DNA of 35,161 nt from Saitoella complicata NRRL Y-17804. Its lineage: Eukaryota > Ascomycota > Saitoellomycetes > Saitoellales > Saitoellaceae. The stretch lies in assembly GCF_001661265.1 (NCBI RefSeq), contig NW_017566992.1, forward strand, positions 365,210-400,370, in the 5' to 3' direction. A model generated the notes under the pieces. The model worked only from the letters and a program-made list of their open reading frames with translations. It did no database searches and had not been told where the DNA came from. This document shows, piece after piece, positions 9,479-18,669 of the stretch. Numbering within the stretch: the stretch's first letter is position 1; every line of letters begins with the position of its first letter. The position numbers were made by a program, and so were the translations under genes.

Positions 9479-12057
9479 TCATACTTTTATGACAAAGTCG
9501 TCATCACCAGCCAACTCCTGTCTCAACACACTCGTCAAAATCCACTCCGTAGAGTAAACCTTTGGATCTTCTCCTTTCGCACGGGCAGCCTTCACCAGCT
9601 TGTCCCACTGCTTCCGATCTTTCTCGATGCTGACAATGACCCTCTCCACCCCTTCCTCCTTCGTCGCCAACTGCCTTGCACTCGGCACGCCGATCTCCAC
9701 CTTTCCCCCATTAGCCTCAATGATCCGCGTGGAGGGCTCGACACCACCCTTGATCCCCGTCGTCAAATGAACGATATATCCTTTAAACAGCGTTCTCTGA
9801 TTCTTCCTCGCACGAGCGAGTGTGTCGGCCAGCTTACACTTATACTGCGTCTCCATCTTTTTATCCTGCAGGACGTACTCATCCACATCAACAATCTTCC
9901 GATCAGCCAGACACACTTCCAACCACTCTGTCGAAATGATGATAGGTGCGTATGGGATCGCTGACATGAACTTCTCTGTTCGGAGAATTCCTGGTGCAGC
10001 AAGGTGTGTACAGTCTGGTGCCGTACTGACGAAGTCAATGCCGAGTTCAGTTAGTTCGTCAACTTTCACATCATCCCAGTCTTTGTATCCGGTGACCATA
10101 ACCCGAATACCAGAGGAGGGACGCGCAGTAGTACTGACACTCCTCGCCCTGCCCGTCCCATTTCCAGCGGCTTTCTTCGACGCTTCCGCCACAACAGCCT
10201 GCTTCGTCTTCTTGCTCTTCTTCGCTGGCGGCTGCTCTTCAGCTGGTGTCGATGACCTTGGCCTAAGAGGGAGCGGAGGTTCAACAATCGACGACGTCTT
10301 CCTCCTCTTCTCCTTCTCATACGCGACAACGTCGGGCATGATAACACTGTGTAATCTAGCAATAGCAACATCCGCTGCCTTCCTCTTCCCAGAACTCGGT
10401 GGTTCGCTGGACAGATGCGCTAAACGTCCCCTCGACGTTGGCGTTTCCTGGGGAAGTTTCGTGGTCCGTGGGCGAGGTGTGGGCGTATGTGCCGTTGCTG
10501 GAGACGTTAAATCTCTGTCCTTCAATCCATCGGATGGCAAAGCACTGGACAGCCCGCTCGTATGCGGCGCCAATATAGGCTTCGAGGGCTTTGTCGTGGT
10601 TGGCTCTTCCTCTTCATCGCTCTCCTCTTCGTCCTCGCTTTCCCAGAATTGACGCAGTGCTTCGCCGTCAATAGGCGTCTTATACACAACCTCCATCAAG
10701 TTCCGACCCTCCGGTAATGCAGTGAACCTACTCTCCGTCGGGCTCATCGGACACCACTTCGCATATGTCTCCTCCAACCAAAGATGATTCACCACGACTA
10801 ATCCCCAACTTCGTGCATGTTCATATTTCGAGCCAGTCGGTGATGCAGTAATCAGATGCGTATTCTCGTTTTGTCGCATACTCTTCGTGAACTTCGCCCC
10901 CGAGGCAAGGACAAGCTGTTCGAGGTAGGTACGGGTATTGCCGGTGTAATTCGAGACCGTGATGACCATGTTCCTCATGTGAGGAAGTCCGCCTTTCACC
11001 TTGGGGTAGTGAAGCAGATGAACCCGCGGTGAAATCCATTGGGTGTGAGCGAGCATCCAATACAGCCAGATTAAGTTGCCCACAACGAGGTCTCGCTTGC
11101 TCGCGTCCACGAAGTCATCACCTTCTCGCCATTGTCCAACATACACATCTGCGTTTGCCAACTGGTCCACAGGTACACCGCCGGCATTCGAAATCGTCTG
11201 TTGCAATGACTGACGCAGATGCGGTGCCACCTCCCAATCCTTGGCCAAGAAGAACTTTCGACCGGAAAGGAAGGGACTTGTTGGTTGTGGAGGCTCACTC
11301 GGCAAACGGGATGGATCCGCATGCGTGTACTTCCCCTCCGCACTCGCCTCCGCTGGCGGCACCGGTGGCAGTGATCCATCCGGAAGGTTAGCCCCCTTGC
11401 AAATCTCCGGCACTTCCCCATCTCCCCCAAACAAATACGGCCCCTCCCCAATCCTCCTCCTCAACTTCAAACAATCATCAAACCAATGCGGTAACACAAT
11501 TTTAATCCCCAACCCCGGTCTCGCCATCGCTTGCCTACATTTTTCATTATTGGTGGAAAGCGCGACGATGTGTGTTGTTGTTCGGAGGAGTTTATCGGTG
11601 TACTCGCCGCCGAGGGCTTTAATGCCTCCATAGATTGCGTCGCGGTCGCCGGGGGGAAGTTCGGAGCAGGTGACGAGGAGGCCGGAGAAGATCATGCGTG
11701 GGTCTGGAGAGTAGCATTGCGGACTATTGCCACTCGTTAGCTAGCAGTCATTTGATCGATGGAATATGCGCACTTGAGCTGCTTACTCCGCTGCACAGAC
11801 GTCTCCACCCACTTCGGCGTAACAACCTCAACACCCCGCGCTTCACACTCCCTGAACTCCTTAAAATCAATATCCCCCGTAACGATATGCGTCAATTTTC
11901 CCAAATCAATCCCATCCGGCATATGCGGTGCTTCTCGTGCCCCATTACTCAGAAGTTTCTGTCGAAGCTCGGCGGTCCGGGCTTCGTCTATCGAGGGTTG
12001 ACAAATATAGAAGACGACATCTTCGAAGATCAGCGGTGATGGCTCATTGGTAGCCAT
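9479..12057 (-). CDS. RTT107: Six-BRCT genome-stability protein, Rtt107/Brc1-like
   Basis: Predicted 842-residue scaffold for replication-associated DNA damage repair. Exons: 12057-11774 and 11723-9479. The single intron (50 bp, GTGCGC...AATAG, branch GCTAAC) restores the family motif YSPDPRMIFSG across the junction. BRCT-like folds are visible at about residues 5-95, 105-193, 245-340 and 344-420, then at about 634-715 and 739-840 after a long Ser/Pro/Lys-rich linker with an acidic patch (SEDEEESDEEEE). Four N-terminal plus two C-terminal BRCTs is the layout of yeast Rtt107 and fission yeast Brc1. In those proteins the C-terminal pair binds phosphorylated H2A. The BRCT1 region (FEDVVFYICQ... 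THIVTGDIDF) and the Trp residues typical of BRCT helix 3 (WVETS, HWFDDC, LWLEET, EWLEVC) are present. PTIP-like proteins are more distant alternatives. Confidence 0.88.
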
Positions 12058-12254
12058 CGTGATCTACTGCTTGGACAGGGACCGTTGCGATAGGTTTGGA
12101 GTAGCACTTTCGCGGAGTCGACTTGGGGAAACGCGCCGGCACGCGAGTAAAGATCACGTGAAGACGGTAACGCGTAAGAAGGACATCTGAATAACCACCC
12201 AGAATTGCGGTATATCCATTACTTTGAGTGTCTATAGCCCTAATCCGTGGTATC

Positions 12255-13379
12255 TTATGCTCCCGTCCTGTTGCTCTCCAGTGCCCTAATCTCATTATGC
12301 ACATCCGCAACTCCCGCACTCAAATTCATAAAGCTACTCTGCTGCTCCCTCAATGCACCCAACAACACCTCTCCCTTCTTATTCCCTTCATGCGTGTACT
12401 CCACCGTCTCCAAATGTCTTCCGATTTCCTGGATAACGCCTGCGTAGCCTTGGAGTCTGTACTCCATCTCTGTAGCTTGTTCGGCGAAATATTGGATCAT
12501 GGGTTCTGCAGAACGGGGAATACCGCCTGTTCGGAGGCCATCAACGAGGCGGGTTGCGACTCGGGCGTTGTTGGAGTCGTTGTCCACGACTTCTCGGAGG
12601 GCGCGGAGAGAGGTTTGGTCGGTTGAGAGGAACGATTGTGTCGTGCGAAGTTTGCGGTTAACTTCCTGGACGTCGTTCAAGATGGTGGAAATGCTAGTAT
12701 TCTGGGTAGGGAGACGAGCGGACAAGTCGTCCGCCAACATGGTCTGGGTGGCGATGAATTTGTCCATTTCGTCAAGAAGCTTTTGGGCATCGGGGGGAAG
12801 ATCGGAGTATCGAGTGTTCAATGTGATATTAGAGGCGTTTTGCTGTTGCATTTGGGGCATCTGCTGCTGCTGCTGCTGTCCTCCGAACCCTCCGAATCCC
12901 ATCGACTGAGTGCCTACCACCGGTGTCTGAGTTTGTCCGAACAGTCCGCCACCAAGGCCTCCAGTTGCAGACTGCTGAGTCTGCGACTGCCCAAACAATC
13001 CAGCACTCAAACCTCCGAACGCTGGCTGCTGAGCCTGTGTCTGTCCAAATTGTCCACCGCCAAAAGCTCCCGCTGCTGGCTGCTGAGTCTGAGCGGTTGC
13101 AAAGCCTGTCTGTTGAGGCTGCGTGCTACCGAAGTGCTGCTGCTGAGCCTGGGCACCACCGAACGACAAGGTCGGCATATCCGATCTTCCTCCAAACATA
13201 TTCGTACCAGCACCGGCCTGCGCAGTTCCATTGAACCCCATTGCACCAGCCATTGTCGGCCGTGTGGTCCCTGGAGCAGCCCCGAAGCTCGGGGTAGCAT
13301 TGGCCGTACTTCCCGCAGCTGGTGTAGAACCGAAAGAAAACGGACTCGCCGACGATTGAGCTGCTTGCTGACCGAACAT
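12255..13379 (-). CDS. NUP49: FG nucleoporin Nup49 / p58 type
   Basis: Single-exon gene of 374 residues for a central-channel nuclear pore component. I chose MFGQQAAQS at 13379 because FG nucleoporins usually begin this way. An in-frame upstream Met at 13448 would add 23 low-complexity residues. The first half is an FG-repeat domain with several GLFGQ and FGG motifs embedded in Gln/Ala/Thr-rich sequence and a run of six Gln. The second half begins TRYSDLPPDAQKLLDEMDKF and continues as a long coiled coil with little Pro. This is the layout of Nup49/p58, which joins Nsp1/p62 and Nup57/p54 in a trimeric coiled coil. Nup57/p54 was considered, but the TRYSDLP start of the helical part fits Nup49 better. 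It lies head to head with FIP1. Confidence 0.85.
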   Translation of the reverse strand: MFGQQAAQSSASPFSFGSTPAAGSTANATPSFGAAPGTTRPTMAGAMGFNGTAQAGAGTNMFGGRSDMPTLSFGGAQAQQQHFGSTQPQQTGFATAQTQQPAAGAFGGGQFGQTQAQQPAFGGLSAGLFGQSQTQQSATGGLGGGLFGQTQTPVVGTQSMGFGGFGGQQQQQQMPQMQQQNASNITLNTRYSDLPPDAQKLLDEMDKFIATQTMLADDLSARLPTQNTSISTILNDVQEVNRKLRTTQSFLSTDQTSLRALREVVDNDSNNARVATRLVDGLRTGGIPRSAEPMIQYFAEQATEMEYRLQGYAGVIQEIGRHLETVEYTHEGNKKGEVLLGALREQQSSFMNLSAGVADVHNEIRALESNRTGA

Positions 13380-13533
13380 TCTTGCAATTGGTCTCTTTTG
13401 TTTGTTGGTGTTGGTGTTGGTGTTTGGAGCAGCGTGGTGCCTGAACACCTGAAGTCCGGGGGTTCAGGTGAGGGCAGGCGATACCGACGGAACGAGAGTT
13501 CGTTATACGAAGGACAGTGAGCAATTCGCAGCA
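13380..13533. promoter_or_regulatory. Divergent promoter between NUP49 and FIP1
   Basis: Only 154 bases separate the two start codons, so the genes must share a bidirectional promoter. A short GT-rich repeat (ttggtgttggtgttgg) lies at about 13404-13421. It would be in the NUP49 leader, or would be translated if the upstream Met at 13448 is used. Confidence 0.5.
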
Positions 13534-14772
13534 ATGGAAGACGACGAAGATACCTTTTTGTATGGAGATGATAGGCAGGCTGGTAGTGCTGCTGAGTACT
13601 CGCCGCCCGCTGCGAACAACGACGCCGAGATGAAGGATGCGGAGACTGTTGAGAGGGCGGAGCAGGATAAGGATGGCGAAGAGGTGGATGAAGAAGATGA
13701 AGATGAGGATGATGATGACTCGGTACGGGACAGTAACAGCTAATTCAACCATGGCTAACATCATCTCCCGTACAGGACATCGAATTCGTGGTCGACGCAA
13801 AACCCGGGACAAGAGCCGAAGCACCCCCCTCAAAAGCCCCCTCTCACACACTCGTCCGAACACCTCTAAAAAAGGAAACTTCAACGTCGGATAAACCATC
13901 CTTAAAGACAGACCCCGACCTCACAGCCCCCACGTCCCCCTCCCAAACCCAAACAGGCCCGAAGCTAGACATCAACCCGCCCATCCCCTCGCACCTCAAA
14001 AACCCCGACACCGTCGAAGGCGACAAACCTTGGCGCGCACCCGGCGCAGATCCAAGCGATTACTTCAATTACGGGTTCGACGAGTTTACGTGGGCTGCGT
14101 ATGTTGCGAAACAGGATGGGCTGCGTGAGGAGTTCAATCCAGGGAAGGTTATGGCGAGTATGATGCCGCCGGATATGATGGCGATGATGGGAGGAATGGG
14201 AGGGATGGGAGGGATGGGGGGCATGATGGGGATGCCTGGGATGGATATGGGTATGATGATGGGGATGGGTGGACCTGGGATGCAGAAGCCGGTGGGTGGT
14301 GTACCAGGAGGACCGGGGATGCCGCAAGGTCCCCGAGTGTCTGCACCTCCAGTAGACGGAAGAGGAGGGTATGTCGCGCTTTTTCCCTTTTTGGAAGTGT
14401 TCCATATGTTAACAAACGTGAATTAGAACACCCATGTCAGACGGCCACCAGAGACAACAATCTCAAACACCAGCCGGCCCTCCATCCTTCTACGATGGCA
14501 CCCTCGGCGCACAATCAACACCAGCACCCAACATGCCCGGAATGCCTTCTGGTCCGGGTGCGGGTGGAATGCCAAATATGAATATGGCAGGAATGCAAGG
14601 AATGCCTCCAATGGGAATGGGAATGCCCAGTATGCCGAATATGCCAAACATGCCTATGGGCCCTGGGTTTATGGGTGGGAATATGGGGATGGGAAGAGGG
14701 AGGGGACAGATGCCGCCTGGCTTTGCGGGTGGGCCGCCGAGAATGGGAAGAGGACGGGGAGGAATGTACTAG
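13534..14772 (+). CDS. FIP1: FIP1, mRNA cleavage and polyadenylation factor subunit
   Basis: Component of the pre-mRNA 3'-end processing complex that tethers poly(A) polymerase. Exons: 13534-13722, 13776-14368, 14427-14772 (375 residues, sum 1128 nt). The introns are 53 and 58 bp with GTACGG/CAG and GTATGT/TAG ends. The N-terminus is acidic (residues about 45-63 almost all Asp/Glu), as in yeast Fip1. The diagnostic Fip1 motif is at about 155-172 ([18 protein letters not shown]), preceded by KPWRAPGA. The C-terminal 190 residues are a Gly/Met/Pro-rich low-complexity tail with GGMGGMGG-type repeats, ending in an RGRG-rich patch. No RNA-binding domain is present. The assignment is secure. Confidence 0.95.
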
Positions 14773-14966
14773 GAAGACACAATGGATATCATCAGGATAT
14801 CCATCAGTATATCCATCAGGATAGACGTAGGATTAGGGAATTGTGAGTGCGCTGGGCGGGACATGCACGTGAACTGCACTCCCGCTCGAAAACCCCCTGA
14901 CCAAAACTCAAGTCATTGCTCTCCGCCAAAATACGTAAAGAAACGTTCAGAGATCCATAACGTACG

Positions 14967-15531
14967 ATGTCGAAGGCTGTTCAGAAGACGAATGTACTGT
15001 TGAAGTTGCTCGTGCCTGCTGGTTTGTTGCCCGATCTGCGTTGCTGAGTGCTCAAAATGCTGACAAAGTAACAAACAGGTGGTGCTACTCCTCAACCTCC
15101 TATCGGTCCGGCACTTGGTGCTAGGGGTGTCAAGTCCATCGATTTCTGCAAAGGTCTGCAATAACCTTGCATGGTTTCTTCCTTATGGGCATTGCTGACA
15201 GCCATCTCCAGAATTCAACGCCCGCACAGCCAAACTCGTAAAAGGAACCCCAGTACCCTGCATCATCACCGTCCGCCCCGACCGAACATTCTCCTTTGAC
15301 ACAACCTCCCCACCAACCTCCTACCTCCTTCTCAAAGCTGCTGGTCTCGAGAAGGGATCTTCTACGCCTGGCGTGAAGAACCCGAAGGTCGGAACGGTTT
15401 CTGTGAAGCATGTCTATGAGATTGCGAAGATGAAGCACAAGGATACCAGGTTGCAGGAGCTGAGTTTGGAGGCTATTGCAAAGTCTATTGTTGGAAGCGC
15501 AAAATCGATGGGAATTGCTGTTGTTCCCTAG
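14967..15531 (+). CDS. MRPL19: Mitochondrial large-subunit ribosomal protein L11
   Basis: 149-residue protein of the bacterial L11 (uL11) family, which binds the GTPase-associated region of large-subunit rRNA. Exons: 14967-15021, 15079-15153, 15212-15531 (sum 450 nt), with introns of 57 and 58 bp. The L11 N-terminal signature [17 protein letters not shown] spans the first junction. Next come [15 protein letters not shown] across the second junction, then [18 protein letters not shown] and the C-terminal rRNA-binding domain ending AKSMGIAVV. The AKxMGI-type ending and short length match the bacterial and mitochondrial form, not cytosolic L12. No strong cleavable presequence is evident, as is common for mitochondrial L11. 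Confidence 0.93.
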
Positions 15532-15590
15532 ATGGTGGAGCATGGCTTGAGAGATGAAGAGGCGATCGCCATGGACCTTGCAATACGACA

Positions 15591-15845
15591 GTGGTGAGAG
15601 GAGGTTGGGTCGCGATGCAAAAGGACATATGGGAAGAGGATGTCTATACTGTGATTTTATACGGCGTCATTTTGGGATTCGGCATTTTCTTATTGGTTCA
15701 TCAGTTGTATGATGGAGGCAGACAAAGGCAAGGCGAGGATAGAGAATACAACCACAGCGGTCCTCCTACAACGCACATCCACCCAAATCGTTATCAATTT
15801 CATACAAGTTGTTTCAACGTCTGTCTTTCTGAGTTACCCGGATAG
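15591..15845 (+). CDS. Possible small single-span membrane protein (weak)
   Basis: An open frame of 84 codons with one strongly hydrophobic stretch (VYTVILYGVILGFGIFLLVH) after an acidic start (MQKDIWEED from the second Met), then a basic polar tail. No family is recognised and no introns are needed. It lies within an 870-base gap downstream of the L11 gene and could be a chance frame in the L11 3' UTR. Confidence 0.2.
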   Translation: MVRGGWVAMQKDIWEEDVYTVILYGVILGFGIFLLVHQLYDGGRQRQGEDREYNHSGPPTTHIHPNRYQFHTSCFNVCLSELPG

Positions 15846-16401
15846 ACGGCCAGTGGATCGTCGCCTAATATACCCCGCTCCTGAGGTTTACTCCGGGGTA
15901 ACGGAGAACTTCCAGTCCAGCAATCGACTGAGCACAACGTTTCCATCATTCAAACCAAAATCATAAGACAATAACCCATCGTAACCTTCACCGTCCATCC
16001 CTATCCTATCAAACCCAATCCTCGCGCAGCTCGTGCTGCAAGTTGGTGCTGCGCAGTTCGGGCCGATTTCCAATTGCTCTGCTGTAACGTCACATGTGCA
16101 CTCCAGCAGAATCTTATCCACCGCAACAACGAATTCCTCCATCCCCGGCCACAGCTGTTCACCCCAGTCTGTCCGAGTCCGTCTAGGTCCGAAGATTCAC
16201 ATTCGCTGTTCTGACGTCTCGCTCCGGTTTGATCTATTTGCACGAGCTCGGTACGCACGGCACGAGTGCACGAGACAGCGACATTGCGTCTTCTTTGCCT
16301 CGCTTCCCCGACCCCGGTCTCCGATCCCGCATCGCAAGTTATTGTCGTGCCGAGTAACCGTCTACGTTACATACCGTATATAACTTGAGTCAAGTCTCAC
16401 C
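15846..16401. other. Upstream region of the kinase gene
   Basis: About 550 bases holding the promoter and leader of the kinase gene. A TATATAA lies at 16377-16383, only about 20 bases before the start codon, too close to be an ordinary TATA box. A minus-strand open frame here has no recognised motif and I do not call it. Confidence 0.35.
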
Positions 16402-18249
16402 ATGTCGTCGACTACGAACAACAACAATCAAGGTCAAGGCCGCAGCAGCGGAGTCAAATTCTCACTCACGCCCGACATCATCGACTCAGGTGCTGCAAGC
16501 CCCATGGTCCCTCGCGAAGAACAAGATCGTTTTCGCGTTCCGATTGAACAGTTGGAGCATATGCGAGTCGAGGACCTGACGAGTAAGAGATTCATTCAGC
16601 ACGGAGGATACGATACTGCGTACAGTTTACCGTGTAGTCGCGTCCCGTCTCTAGCGACAGATACTGAGACGCCGACGCCGAGGGAAAGTGCGTTTCCGTC
16701 TGCAGCAGGGAGTCGGCAGCCTACGCCTCCGCTTTCACCGGCTCATCTACCTCAAAATTCGCATTCGTTGCCTGGACCGTCTGCACTCCAGCGCGAACAG
16801 AATTTGCCGAAGCAGTCTGGGCTTTTCACGCCTGAAGATACCCTTGAGACACCACCAGACCCGGATAACCCATACAAGCGTTCTCGCCGACAACCGCAGT
16901 CTCATTCCCTTGCCGACATTGCGCCGCAGTTTATCTTCAAGAAACTTGCACATTTGGGTGATAGGAGTCGTAACTCTTCGCATAAGAGCTTGAAGAGTTT
17001 GGCGCACGAGGAGAGTTCTGGGAGTACGAAGACGCCGAGAGGAAGTAGTATGGATTTGAAGAGATTTTTCAAGATCGGGAATCATCACCATAAGCCATCC
17101 GAGAAAGATCTTCCCAAGGCGGCTCCTGCACCGATAAAGTCAAATGCGCCGAGTAACCTGCCGTTCGGAGATGATCACGCCGGTCTGTTCAGGAAATACG
17201 GAAAGTTTGGAAAGGTCCTCGGTGCGGGAGCTGGTGGGAGTGTGCGTTTGATGAAGAGAGCAGCGGATGGGACGACGTTTGCCGTGAAGGAGTTCCGTGC
17301 AAAGACGCCGTATGAAACGGATCGGGAGTATGCGAAGAAGGTTACGGCAGAGTTTTGTGTGGGTAGTGCACTACACCATCCCAACATTATCGAAACGCTG
17401 GATATCGTCAAGGAGCATGGGAAGTACTACGAGATCATGGAGTACTGTCCATATGATCTCTTTGCGATTGTGATGACGGGAAGGATGACACAACCTGAGA
17501 TCAACTGCGCATTCACACAAATTGTCGCTGGTGTCGCATATCTTCACAACATGGGTATCGCCCACCGCGACCTCAAACTCGACAACTGCGTCGTAAACGA
17601 ACACGGCATCGTCAAACTCATCGATTTCGGCTCCGCCGCAGTATTCCGCTACCCCTTCGAAGAAGACATCGTCGAAGCCCACGGCATCGTCGGCAGCGAC
17701 CCCTACCTCTCCCCCGAAGTATGCGAACAAAAAACTTATGACCCACGAGCGGCAGATATCTGGAGTATCGCGATTATATTTTGTTGTATGACGTTGAGAC
17801 GGTTTCCGTGGAAGGCGCCGAGGAGTTCGGATTCGAGTTATAAGGCGTTTGTGAGTCTGCCTGATGCGGATGCGATTTATGATCCTGCGACGAATTCGTT
17901 GCTCAATAACTCGTCGTCACATCTTGATCCGCATTCCTCGTCCAGGCCATCGTCTGCACGAACGTCGACATCGACATCGACATCCGTTCATGGCGCCGGA
18001 GGCGGTAGCGCTTCAGCCTCCATCAAGGGTCCATGGCGTCTCCTGCGACTATTACCCTATGAATCCCGACCACTCGTGCACAAGATGCTCGCGCTCGATC
18101 CCAGGAGACGGGCTACGATGGCGGACCTGAGGAGGGACGATTGGTTGGCGAATGTGGAGACTTGTACGATTGCTGATGGAAGGATTGTGAGGAGTAAGGG
18201 ACATACGCATGTGCTTGTTGGCGCGAGTGAGGCTGGTGGTAAGAAGTGA
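16402..18249 (+). CDS. Ser/Thr protein kinase of the fungal Hal/Sat4/Hrk1 group
   Basis: Single-exon gene of 615 residues. The N-terminal 255 residues are Ser/Pro-rich and probably disordered. The kinase domain follows from about 263 (YGKFGKVLGAGAGGSVRLMK). Catalytic residues are visible: Gly-rich loop GAGAGGS at 274-280, Lys296 in FAVKEF, HRDLKLDN at about 388-395, DFG at about 408-410, and SPE in the activation segment. The features EYCPYDLFAIV, GIAHRDLKLDN and DFGSAAVF are typical of the fungal-specific Npr1/Hal/Sat4/Hrk1 branch. That branch controls plasma-membrane cation and nutrient transporters and the proton pump. A Ser/Thr-rich insert (SSSRPSSARTSTSTST) sits near the C-terminal part of the domain. 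Assignment to the group is good; the exact orthologue is not settled. Confidence 0.9.
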   Translation: MSSTTNNNNQGQGRSSGVKFSLTPDIIDSGAASPMVPREEQDRFRVPIEQLEHMRVEDLTSKRFIQHGGYDTAYSLPCSRVPSLATDTETPTPRESAFPSAAGSRQPTPPLSPAHLPQNSHSLPGPSALQREQNLPKQSGLFTPEDTLETPPDPDNPYKRSRRQPQSHSLADIAPQFIFKKLAHLGDRSRNSSHKSLKSLAHEESSGSTKTPRGSSMDLKRFFKIGNHHHKPSEKDLPKAAPAPIKSNAPSNLPFGDDHAGLFRKYGKFGKVLGAGAGGSVRLMKRAADGTTFAVKEFRAKTPYETDREYAKKVTAEFCVGSALHHPNIIETLDIVKEHGKYYEIMEYCPYDLFAIVMTGRMTQPEINCAFTQIVAGVAYLHNMGIAHRDLKLDNCVVNEHGIVKLIDFGSAAVFRYPFEEDIVEAHGIVGSDPYLSPEVCEQKTYDPRAADIWSIAIIFCCMTLRRFPWKAPRSSDSSYKAFVSLPDADAIYDPATNSLLNNSSSHLDPHSSSRPSSARTSTSTSTSVHGAGGGSASASIKGPWRLLRLLPYESRPLVHKMLALDPRRRATMADLRRDDWLANVETCTIADGRIVRSKGHTHVLVGASEAGGKK

Positions 18250-18669
18250 GCTGTTGGGGAAGTTTGATGAGATAGACAATGCGGGGTTGTGGGTCATGGG
18301 GAGTGTACGATATATTGGAACGGAGCGTTTGCTATTTCGTGCACTTGGTTTGGCTTAGGCTTAAGTTTAGCTTTGGTGGAGTTTAGATGTGTTAGCAAAT
18401 CTTACATGATCAGTGTAGCTGGGCCAGTCAACAGCGCTGCCAGAAATAAGGTGTCCTTACAGTAGGTGAGACTCGCAGTCAGGCGTCGCATGCCGTAACT
18501 CAGCTGGCTATTCCTGTCCACTTCTTTCATCATATGTTCTTTGTCAACCGGGCTCACCCTCCGCGTTTTGGACATGTGTCCCACGCGTATGTCAAACCGC
18601 GTATCACGCATACAACCCACAGCCGGCGCATTTATGACCAATAATCACAACCCGCAGGCCTCTTCCATA
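18250..18669. other. Intergenic region between kinase and Zip2-like gene
   Basis: About 420 bases. In-frame Met codons upstream of 18670 would allow a longer N-terminus for the next gene, but that extension lacks a recognisable feature. No RNA gene or repeat was seen. Confidence 0.35.

Noticed and set aside
9822-10652. Long plus-strand open frame of 276 codons
   Set aside because: It is antisense to the BRCT protein linker. Its Ser/Val/Phe-rich composition mirrors the Ser/Lys/Asp-rich linker and it has no motif.
12636-13520. Plus-strand open frame of 294 codons opposite NUP49
   Set aside because: Its Ser/Leu/Cys-rich composition is the mirror of the Gln/Gly-rich FG repeats. The minus-strand frame has clear family features.
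15888-16258. Minus-strand frames with several Cys residues upstream of the kinase
   Set aside because: No recognisable family, no plausible splice structure, and they overlap the likely kinase leader.
16377-16383. TATATAA before the kinase start
   Set aside because: It is only about 20 bases from the start codon, too close to act as an ordinary TATA box for that start.
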